Shown here in pieces: positions 13,705 to 20,917 of a stretch of 33,643 nt of DNA. The stretch is from Lentimicrobium sp. (GTDB lineage Bacteria > Bacteroidota > Bacteroidia > Bacteroidales > Lentimicrobiaceae). Both the position numbers and the translations under genes were made by a program. The stretch's first letter is position 1. Each line of letters opens with the position of its first letter. The DNA is taken from assembly GCA_023957275.1 (NCBI GenBank), contig JAMLHF010000047.1:1-33643 (forward strand), read 5' to 3'. Below the pieces are notes generated by a model. It searched no databases, was not told the origin of the DNA, and saw only the letters and a program-made list of their open reading frames with translations.

Positions 13705-15148
13705 ACTTTAACAATTTGTTTGCAGATCCGGATATGTAAATGCAGATCAGGAAAGTAAATAATGATGCCGTAATTCCGAATACATTGGCATCAAGTCCGA
13801 ACGGGAGCTCAGCACCTGAAACGATCAGCCCAAGGGTGGTCCCGCCACCGGCGAACATCGAGAGTATTGCTGCTGTTTCGCTGCGCTGCCCTGCAAATAC
13901 GGCCGCGATCAGCGGAACCAGCAAACCGCTGACCATGAAAGCATAGGAATACAACATCAGGGATAAGACTTCCGACAGATTCAGGGCAATGAAAACTGCA
14001 ATGATACCCAGTAACAGTGTCAGTAGTTTCGACCATTTCATCGCGGACTTTTGGCTAATGGCCTGTGGAAAAAGCTTCTGAATCAGATCGTGAAGCAGGT
14101 TTGAGGAAGATGCCATCAGGCAACTGTCGGCCGTGGAAAGGATGGCGGAGAAATAAGCCGACAACATCAATCCCAGCAATCCGGCGGGCATAATGGTACG
14201 TAAGAGCAGCGGCAAGCCCATTTCAGCGTCAATCTGGCCTTCAGGCGAAAATCCCAGCGGCGCAAACATGCCGTCCTGAAATGCCACCCTGGAAATTAGC
14301 CCCAGCCCGACACCCATAAAAGCCATAACAGGCCATTCAAATAAACCGGCAATGTACCATGCTTTTCTGGCTTCTGTTGCTGACTTGCTGGCATAAATCC
14401 GCTGATAGAGCGTCATCCCTACGAACCAGATCGGGAGTATGGTTACCATCCAGTTCAGAAACTGTTGCCAGGTAAGATTGGTGAAAGAGAAAAACTCCGG
14501 AGGTAGCGAAGCAGAAATGTTTTCCCATCCTCCCACTGCAATCCAGGCCATCGGGATTGCCAGAAAAATAAGCCCGGACATCAATAAAATCCATTGAACG
14601 GTGTCGGTGTAGATCACTGCCTTTATCCCTCCCAGCACCGTATAACCTACTGCCACAAACCCCATCACCACCAATGCAGTAGACAGGTCGAGGCTGATAA
14701 ATGCTGCCGATGCAAGCTTTGCACCTGCCAGAAGCTGGGAACTGGTAAATCCCAGATAGCCGATACCGGAAATCAGTCCCGCAAGGAGCGCAGCCCTGGA
14801 TCCGAAAAAATGCAGAAAAACTTCAGGAAAAGTAAAGAACCTGTGTTTGTCAGATAATCTTTTAATCTTCGGAATCAAGAATATCCCGCTGATCCAGGCG
14901 CCCAGCAAGCCGGTAAACAGCATCCAGGATCCGGAAATACCGATTAAAAAGCCCAGACCGCCCAGCCCTATTGAAAAACCACCTCCTACATCCGTAGCAA
15001 CCACCGAAAGGCCAATGTGCCATTTCCCCATTCCGCGGCCACCAACATAATAATCTTCAACTCCGGTGTTGCGGATATGGAAATAATATCCCACACCCAG
15101 CATCCCAAGCATATAAACAATAAAAATCAACAAATCAATTATCGCCAT
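13682..15148 (-). CDS. Sodium:solute symporter (SSS family)
   Basis: From the ATG at 15146-15148 this encodes 488 residues starting MAIIDLLIFIVYMLG; the frame extends to 15223, but the added residues are not hydrophobic and not family-like. It is a polytopic inner-membrane protein with about 13 hydrophobic segments and SSS features: an early EDYYVGGRGMGKWHIGLSV loop, then TDVGGGFSIGLGGLGFLIG, GFTSSQLLAGAKLAS, and FSAILSTADSCLMASSS, which carries the conserved Ser/Asp sodium-site region. Family members couple Na+ import to uptake of amino acids, sugars, carboxylates or urea. The 23-bp overlap with the racemase gene downstream suggests the pair imports and isomerises one amino acid; this is inference. 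Confidence 0.92.
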   Translation of the reverse strand: MAIIDLLIFIVYMLGMLGVGYYFHIRNTGVEDYYVGGRGMGKWHIGLSVVATDVGGGFSIGLGGLGFLIGISGSWMLFTGLLGAWISGIFLIPKIKRLSDKHRFFTFPEVFLHFFGSRAALLAGLISGIGYLGFTSSQLLAGAKLASAAFISLDLSTALVVMGFVAVGYTVLGGIKAVIYTDTVQWILLMSGLIFLAIPMAWIAVGGWENISASLPPEFFSFTNLTWQQFLNWMVTILPIWFVGMTLYQRIYASKSATEARKAWYIAGLFEWPVMAFMGVGLGLISRVAFQDGMFAPLGFSPEGQIDAEMGLPLLLRTIMPAGLLGLMLSAYFSAILSTADSCLMASSSNLLHDLIQKLFPQAISQKSAMKWSKLLTLLLGIIAVFIALNLSEVLSLMLYSYAFMVSGLLVPLIAAVFAGQRSETAAILSMFAGGGTTLGLIVSGAELPFGLDANVFGITASLFTFLICIYISGSANKLLKYENTYRN

Positions 15149-15244
15149 GGCAATTCCTTTATGATACGCTAATAGGGTTAGAAAGCCACCTCCGGCTGTA
15201 TAACACTTAGCCAGTGCGCCCAAAAAACCTTTAAGGCTTTGCTA

Positions 15245-15297
15245 TTCAGGAGTTAAAGAATTGAAATAACGCATGTTACAGAAACATGCCTCCTGAA
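15245..15297. repeat. Two nested inverted repeats upstream of the symporter
   Basis: An inner hairpin GCATGTT (15271-15277), loop ACAGA, AACATGC (15283-15289) is enclosed by TTCAGGA (15245-15251) and TCCTGAA (15291-15297). All arms are perfect. No T-run follows on either strand, so it is not an ordinary terminator. It may be an operator or a structured leader of the symporter transcript, whose ATG is about 100 bp away. Confidence 0.45.
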
Positions 15298-15344
15298 AAT
15301 ACCAGGAACTCCACCGGAGACCCTGACGCTGAAAATCAAATACT

Positions 15345-15599
15345 ATGAATACAAAATTAAAAATAAATATTGAAAGTCAATACTTTATCAGTGACAAAAT
15401 GAAGGGTCACTGGTGCCGGCGCGTTAAAGAGGCACTTCAATATCAGGTCGTCCGGTCAAAAACTGAACAAGCAGTGAATCGGGATTACCGTTGTAAAAAC
15501 CGATGGTTCAGGCCTGCCGGACATCCACAAGATCAATCCGGGAGAATAAAACGCCTGCATGGTTTTATTCTTACATCAGCACAGGTAAAAAAAGAATAA
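15345..15599 (+). CDS. Doubtful ORF, 84 aa
   Basis: An open frame starts MNTKLKINIESQYFISDKMK and ends QVKKE. It is basic, with no hydrophobic segment, no recognised motif and uneven composition: AT-rich at the start, then Arg-rich in the middle. It could be the remnant of a larger gene, a real small gene, or chance. It lies in the spacer before the GH3 gene. I do not recognise it. Confidence 0.2.
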   Translation: MNTKLKINIESQYFISDKMKGHWCRRVKEALQYQVVRSKTEQAVNRDYRCKNRWFRPAGHPQDQSGRIKRLHGFILTSAQVKKE

Positions 15600-15614
15600 A
15601 AATATTTCTGCACA

Positions 15615-15646
15615 TTAGCGACTAACCTATAATTCATGTATGTTTG
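15615..15646 (+). promoter_or_regulatory. Possible promoter of the GH3 gene
   Basis: TATGTTTG (15639-15646) fits TAnnTTTG exactly, with TTAG (15615-15618) 20 bp upstream as a weak -33. The predicted transcript start near 15652 is only a few bases before the ATG at 15656. If the promoter is real, the ATG at 15680 may be the true start. Confidence 0.4.
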
Positions 15647-15655
15647 ATTAATAAT

Positions 15656-18337
15656 ATGATATCCTTAAAATTCACAAGGATGATTAGAATTTTCGCAGCT
15701 GCCATTTTGCTTTCATTGTTTAGCCTGAAAGCTTCGGGCCAGGTTTACAAAAACCCGGATGCTCCGGTTACTTTAAGGGTAAACGATCTTTTAAGCCGCA
15801 TGACCCTTGAAGAGAAATTCTGGCAGCTATTCATGCTCGCCGAAGACTGGAATCCTGACAAAGGCAGGTATAAGGACGGGGCATTCGGATTCGAAGGAGG
15901 GGTTTCCAGGGATGCCGCCAACACTGCCAGTCAGATGATTGAGACAGCAAGCGGTGAAAGGGCTTCCGAAATGGCCAGGCTGATCAACAAAGCACAAAGG
16001 CACTTTGTTGAAAACACCCGTCTGGGCATCCCGGTCATCCCGTTTGACGAAGCCCTTCACGGCCTTGTCCGGCCGGGGGCCACGGTTTTTCCGCAATCCA
16101 TAGGGCTGGCAGCAAGTTTCGACACCGCCCTGATGCACCGCGTGGCCGCATGCATTGCGGATGAAACAAGGAGCCGGGGAATCAGGCAGGTACTGTCACC
16201 GGTTATAAATATTGCCGGCGATGCACGCTGGGGCAGGGTTGAAGAAACTTACGGGGAAGATCCCTTTTTATCTTCATTGATGGGAATTGCCTTTATCTCC
16301 GAATTTGAAAAACGCAACATCATCGCCACACCCAAACATTTTATTTCCAATTACGGGGCAGGAGGCCGCGACAGTTATCCGGTCCATTACAATGAACGAT
16401 ATCTGAGAGAAATTGAACTGCCGCCCTTTGAAGCCGCTGTTAAAAAAGCCGGCGCAAGATCCGTTATGACTGCTTATAATTCCCTCGATGGCAGTCCGTG
16501 CACTGCCGGCAATTGGCTGCTAAATACCCTGTTGAAAAAGGAATGGGGCTTCCGGGGATTTGTAATTTCTGACGCCGGGGCCACCGGAGGAGCCAACGTA
16601 TTACATTTCACTGCCGCAGATTATCAGGAGTCTGCTGAAAAATCCATCAGCAACGGTTTGGATGTGATCTTTCAGACAGCTTATGAACATTATCCGTTGT
16701 TCATTGATGCTTTCCTTTCAGGAAAAATAGCCCCTGCAGTAATCGACAGCGCGGCAGCCCGGGTGCTTCGCGCCAAATTTGAACTTGGTCTTTTTGAGCA
16801 GCCTTATGCCGATCCCGCTGAAGCCGGAAAAATAAACGGGTCGCCCGCCCACAGGCAGGTTTCGATAGAAGCAGCAAGAAAATCGATGGTCCTGCTCAAA
16901 AACCGGCATCAGCTCCTGCCCCTTGGCGATGGCATAAAAAAGATTGCGGTAATCGGGCCCGACGCGGTTGAAGCCCGGACCGGAGGCTACAGCGGGCCGG
17001 GAAATAATAAAATTTCCATGCTGGAAGGAATCAGGCAAATTGCCCCGGCAGGCACCCTTATTCAATATGCCCGGGGAAGTGAAAGAGAATTGGAGCAGTA
17101 CAGAACCATACCGGCCAGCTATCTTTCAACAAAATATGACGGGAAGATGAACGAGGGGCTCACCGGCCATTATTTTGCCGGTATTGATTTCTCAGGGGAG
17201 CCTCTCTTCAGCAGGATTGACAAAGAAATAAACTTCAGATGGACACTTTTTCCGCCTGACCCCGCTCTGCCTGACAACGGATTTTATGCTGTTGTCTGGG
17301 AAGGAAAAATCAGGGGACCGGCAAACGGAAGAATTCAGTTGGGTATCGACGGAAATGACGGTTACCGGATTTTTATTGACAACAACTTGCTGATTGATAA
17401 AAGCATATACAATGGAAAAACCACTACGCTGGCAGGTTTTGACTTTATCGAAGGAAAAGAATACGATATCCGCATCGAATATGCTGAGCCTGCCGGCAAT
17501 GCCTGGTTCAGGCTGGTATGGACATACGGCATTCCTGACCATTATGCCCGGCAAATGCAGGAAGCGGTCGATCTTGCCCAACAAAGTGACATTGTTGTTT
17601 TTGCAGCCGGAATAGAAGAAGGAGAATTCCGTGACCGCGCATTACTTGGTCTTCCCGGAAATCAGGAGGAGTTGTTGCTCCGGCTGGCAGAAGCAGGTAA
17701 ACCCGTCATCGTTGTGCTGACGGGTGGCAGCGCGATCACCATGCAGAACTGGATTGATAAAGCCGGCGCTGTTTTGCTTGCATGGTACCCGGGAGAAGCA
17801 GGAGGAATCGCAGTTGCGGAAGTATTGTTTGGGAGATACAATCCTGCGGGAAGATTGCCCGTCACATTCCCGCTGCACGAGGGTCAGTTGCCGCTTGTAT
17901 ATAATCACAAACCAACCGGCCGGGGAGACGATTACCTTAACCTGACCGGTCAGCCGCTTTTTCCCTTCGGTTTCGGACTCAGTTATACCCGGTTCTCATA
18001 TAATAACCTTGTAATCTCTCCGTTAACAGAAAAAAGGCATTTCCGCGCAACATTTACCCTAACAAATACCGGGGCTGTCGCCGGCGATGAGGTGGTACAG
18101 CTTTATATCCGCGACAGGCTCGCCTCTGTTGCGCGACCGGTGATGGAACTGAAAGGATTTCAGCGACTGCACCTCGACCGGGGCGAATCACGGCAGATAG
18201 AATTCATTATCACGCCGGAAATGCTTCAGATGCTGGATGTCAATATGGACACAGTGATTGAACCCGGCGATTTCAGCATTATGATCGGGGCTTCTTCCAA
18301 AGATATCAGACTTAAGGAGACGCTCTCCATTCATTGA
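15656..18337 (+). CDS. Secreted glycoside hydrolase family 3 with inserted PA14 domain
   Basis: This 893-residue protein, numbered from the ATG at 15656, has a signal peptide ending near SLKASG (residue 28). The alternative ATG at 15680 also leaves a good signal peptide. The GH3 N-terminal barrel (about 35-380) shows GRVEETYGEDPFLSS, ATPKHFISNYG, SVMTAYNSLDGSP and the nucleophile Asp306 in GFVISDAGA. The GH3 C-terminal domain begins near 405 (SMVLLKN) and is interrupted by a PA14 domain (about 497-632). It resumes with AAGIEEGEFRDRALLGLP, where the acid/base is probably one of Glu654-Glu657. A fibronectin-III-like end follows (FSYNNLVISP through VVQLYIRD). Such enzymes release glucose, xylose or related sugars from plant or algal oligosaccharides in the periplasm. 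No SusC/D genes are adjacent, so it is not part of a visible polysaccharide utilisation locus. Confidence 0.93.
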   Translation: MISLKFTRMIRIFAAAILLSLFSLKASGQVYKNPDAPVTLRVNDLLSRMTLEEKFWQLFMLAEDWNPDKGRYKDGAFGFEGGVSRDAANTASQMIETASGERASEMARLINKAQRHFVENTRLGIPVIPFDEALHGLVRPGATVFPQSIGLAASFDTALMHRVAACIADETRSRGIRQVLSPVINIAGDARWGRVEETYGEDPFLSSLMGIAFISEFEKRNIIATPKHFISNYGAGGRDSYPVHYNERYLREIELPPFEAAVKKAGARSVMTAYNSLDGSPCTAGNWLLNTLLKKEWGFRGFVISDAGATGGANVLHFTAADYQESAEKSISNGLDVIFQTAYEHYPLFIDAFLSGKIAPAVIDSAAARVLRAKFELGLFEQPYADPAEAGKINGSPAHRQVSIEAARKSMVLLKNRHQLLPLGDGIKKIAVIGPDAVEARTGGYSGPGNNKISMLEGIRQIAPAGTLIQYARGSERELEQYRTIPASYLSTKYDGKMNEGLTGHYFAGIDFSGEPLFSRIDKEINFRWTLFPPDPALPDNGFYAVVWEGKIRGPANGRIQLGIDGNDGYRIFIDNNLLIDKSIYNGKTTTLAGFDFIEGKEYDIRIEYAEPAGNAWFRLVWTYGIPDHYARQMQEAVDLAQQSDIVVFAAGIEEGEFRDRALLGLPGNQEELLLRLAEAGKPVIVVLTGGSAITMQNWIDKAGAVLLAWYPGEAGGIAVAEVLFGRYNPAGRLPVTFPLHEGQLPLVYNHKPTGRGDDYLNLTGQPLFPFGFGLSYTRFSYNNLVISPLTEKRHFRATFTLTNTGAVAGDEVVQLYIRDRLASVARPVMELKGFQRLHLDRGESRQIEFIITPEMLQMLDVNMDTVIEPGDFSIMIGASSKDIRLKETLSIH

Positions 18338-18362
18338 GAAATCCGCTAAAGAATCACTTGCC

Positions 18363-18384
18363 GGCCGGGCTTCAGCCGGCCTTT
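18363..18384. terminator. GC-rich hairpin between convergent genes
   Basis: GGCCGG (18363-18368) and CCGGCC (18376-18381) form a 6-bp stem with a 7-nt loop, then a short T-run on the plus strand. It lies between the GH3 stop and the stop of the convergent TPR gene, so it may serve the GH3 transcript. The short U-tract makes it a weak terminator. Confidence 0.45.
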
Positions 18385-18393
18385 AGATTAACT

Positions 18394-20625
18394 TCAGCCT
18401 GTGGCAACCCTGAAACGAATATAATCCATCATCAAAGGCAGCTCATCTTTATCCACCCCATTCCGGATTAGAACATTTCTGTCCGCATTAAACCCTTTCA
18501 GAAAAGAGCGGAGATCTCCTTCCCGCTTCCGGATGCTGCTGATATAATATTCAGCGGCCTGTTGCTTGTCGCCCCTGCAAAAAGCCAGATGTCCCGCATT
18601 TATATAATCATAGGCATTCGGTTCAAGGCCCAGCAACTGCTGATAATAAGGAGCAGCTTCATCAGTCCTGCCAAGCACCAGCAGACACCAGGCCACCGGG
18701 CGCATGGCGCGCGCCGAACCCTGGTCGGCAAATTCAATCCTGTAGAAGTAATCGAGTGCTTTTGCCGGTTCATTCAGATTGAGGTAACAGGTTCCGATGG
18801 CTGCCGCTGTTTTCAGGTTATCGGTCTCGAGGCTGTTGAGTTCCAGATAAGTTTCAAGTGCTGCCCGGGTGTCAGACAGTTTAAGATGGCACTGTGCTAT
18901 CTTTCCCAACAGCCATGCACGGTTCGTATCAAAAAGATCGGCCTTTCGGTAACAGTCGATGGCATCCTGATAGTCTCCCTTCTGCTGACAGCAATACCCC
19001 GATTTCTCAAATAACTCTGCATAGCTTTCACCTTTCATCTCAAGCAGTTGGTAAATCCTGAGCGCCTCATCATAATGATCATTGTCAAAATAAAACGATG
19101 CAATGGCCTTCAGTCTGGCAGTATCATTAACCAGAAGATCAAAAATCGAAGTAAGATGAAACTCAAGCGGGAGGGAGAAGATATCACCCATTTCACTCCT
19201 CAGCGGATGAAGTCTGAAGAAACGGTAAAGATCCTGAATATATTGAATTACAACACGTTTACTTCGGAGTGAAGGATCATTTGCCTCTTCGCTCAGCAAT
19301 TCTTCATACTGTTCGGCTTCCGCCGAAAACATCTGCCCGATCAACCCCTTCTGAGCATCAGGCATATTTGCGATATTCAGGATAAATGAGAACTTATCCG
19401 AATTGCACATGAAAACAGATCTTTCGATGCCTTCCGCCAGAGTTTTTTTAAATGGGTCCTCCTCTCCTTTCAGGGCATTCACTATTGCATAATGTTCCTT
19501 GTAAAAAGGCATAAACCAGTTGGGAAGCTCCGAAAAGAAAGGGAATGATTTAAGCATGGCAAAAGCACCCAGAAAAACATCAGCACCCTCCATCTGCATA
19601 TTGGTCAGTTCTTCCAGTTTCCGCACAAGCCCGGGCTGATTATCGAAATACTTTTCCCAATCCGGATTTTTATCCTGAAACTCCTCGGGCGACATCAGTT
19701 TATCAAGGTTAAGTTTTTCGCTGAGGTCCTCATTAAACCTGATAACATCAGGAATAATCTCTTCCCGGAATTTCCTGGTAATTTTTTCAGTATCCTTCGA
19801 GCGTATCAACTGAATCATCACCGATTCAGCCTCAGTTGCAAACCGCTCATTTCCCCGGAGCAGGAAAAGCCGCTCCATTAAGGCAGGATAAAGAAGTATA
19901 CGGTTGTTGTAGATACTGATGGCAACGATTAATCCGACAAGTGCCCGCTGGGAAATTCTGTAATCCTCCTCATCATAAAGCCGGATAAGCAGTTCCAGCT
20001 TACGGTAATCAAAACAACGCAGCATGCCCAGGGTCAGGGCGCTTACCAGCATCGATTTCTCATACCATGGGATGGAAGTACTGTCAAATATTTTTAATAC
20101 CCGGGCAGAATCATCCTCAGTAAGCTTGTGGGTAAGCCAGAGCAACTGAAATGCCCTGATGATGGCATTCCGGTGCTGAACGGCTGTTTCACTTTCGGTT
20201 TCATCATCAAACAACACTGTGCTCCGCAACATCTCTTCCAATTCATGGTCGAACGAAAGCCCCAGCAGGCTCTCAGCCATATCTTCACTCGACTGACGCA
20301 TTTCACGCTCCAGTTCATGCTTCATGCCAATAGTCCTCAATGATGTTCTTGAGATCAGATCCATCCTCAGATTATCTGCCAGTTCATAAACCGATACCAG
20401 CAAGCGGTTATATATCAGGTCTCTTTGCGGATCAGCTACACCTTTCACCGTATAGCTCAGCATATTGCCGTAGGTGAACCGCAGTTCGTCCATTCTTGCA
20501 AGATGGCCTGTATTGCCCTTTTGCATTGCGATAACAGCTATCTTATCCAGGGCATCAAGCACCCTTTGCTGTTCGAGCAATCTGCAGACACCATTATACC
20601 ATTCTTCTATTTCGCGGTAATTCAT
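18394..20625 (-). CDS. Large tetratricopeptide-repeat protein of unknown role
   Basis: This encodes 743 residues from the ATG at 20623-20625 (MNYREIEEWYNGVCRLLEQ); a longer start at 20676 adds 17 residues that look like leader. There is no signal peptide or membrane span, so it is probably cytosolic. Residues 1 to about 500 are helical, rich in Leu/Glu/Arg, without a domain I recognise. The C-terminal third has several TPR-like units: FYFDNDHYDEALRIYQLL, GYCCQQKGDYQDAIDCYRKA, AQCHLKLSDTRAALETYLEL, GTCYLNLNEPAKALDYFYRI and AWCLLVLGRTDEAAPYYQQL. TPR arrays bind partner proteins; the partner is unknown. The gene converges on the GH3 gene and has no operon partner here. Long conserved TPR proteins like this are found in Bacteroidota with little functional data. 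Confidence 0.85.
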   Translation of the reverse strand: MNYREIEEWYNGVCRLLEQQRVLDALDKIAVIAMQKGNTGHLARMDELRFTYGNMLSYTVKGVADPQRDLIYNRLLVSVYELADNLRMDLISRTSLRTIGMKHELEREMRQSSEDMAESLLGLSFDHELEEMLRSTVLFDDETESETAVQHRNAIIRAFQLLWLTHKLTEDDSARVLKIFDSTSIPWYEKSMLVSALTLGMLRCFDYRKLELLIRLYDEEDYRISQRALVGLIVAISIYNNRILLYPALMERLFLLRGNERFATEAESVMIQLIRSKDTEKITRKFREEIIPDVIRFNEDLSEKLNLDKLMSPEEFQDKNPDWEKYFDNQPGLVRKLEELTNMQMEGADVFLGAFAMLKSFPFFSELPNWFMPFYKEHYAIVNALKGEEDPFKKTLAEGIERSVFMCNSDKFSFILNIANMPDAQKGLIGQMFSAEAEQYEELLSEEANDPSLRSKRVVIQYIQDLYRFFRLHPLRSEMGDIFSLPLEFHLTSIFDLLVNDTARLKAIASFYFDNDHYDEALRIYQLLEMKGESYAELFEKSGYCCQQKGDYQDAIDCYRKADLFDTNRAWLLGKIAQCHLKLSDTRAALETYLELNSLETDNLKTAAAIGTCYLNLNEPAKALDYFYRIEFADQGSARAMRPVAWCLLVLGRTDEAAPYYQQLLGLEPNAYDYINAGHLAFCRGDKQQAAEYYISSIRKREGDLRSFLKGFNADRNVLIRNGVDKDELPLMMDYIRFRVATG

Positions 20626-20917
20626 CTTCCGGGATATTTCATCCGGATTTGAAAAGATTCCATGATAAATCAACAATTTACAATGATACTCTCAACCGGA
20701 TTTTATTTTAAATGATTGTACCAAAAATCATGCAGCAATCAATATCCTGACACATTAGCAGTTATAACTGTCCGCGATTGAACACCTTTACCGGCGAAAG
20801 TGAACATATCCACGAAATTTAAAAAAATAAATAATTTATATACCATTGAATTCCAGATTATTACATTTTATGGCATGATTCATGAAAATCAACAGATGCT
20901 AATTACATTCCTGTACC
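20626..20917. other. Spacer between TPR gene and permease pair
   Basis: This AT-rich divergent intergenic region must hold promoters for the TPR gene and the permease pair. No close match to both promoter elements was found on either strand; TTACATTTTATGG near 20861 is the nearest -7-like sequence on the plus strand. No small gene or RNA is seen. Confidence 0.5.

Larger units (their letters stand above)
15149..15655. other. 507-bp spacer upstream of both the symporter and the GH3 gene
   Basis: This is the longest gap without an assured gene. It must hold the leader and promoter of the divergent symporter-racemase pair and of the GH3 gene. It contains two nested inverted repeats (15245-15297), a weak open frame (15345-15599) and a promoter-like motif (15615-15646). 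No match to a riboswitch class that I know could be confirmed by eye. Confidence 0.6.

Noticed and set aside
15245-15345. Cobalamin, glycine or TPP riboswitch upstream of the symporter
   Set aside because: Individual words are suggestive (for example GGAGACCCTGACGCTG), but none of the required conserved cores is present in order on either strand.
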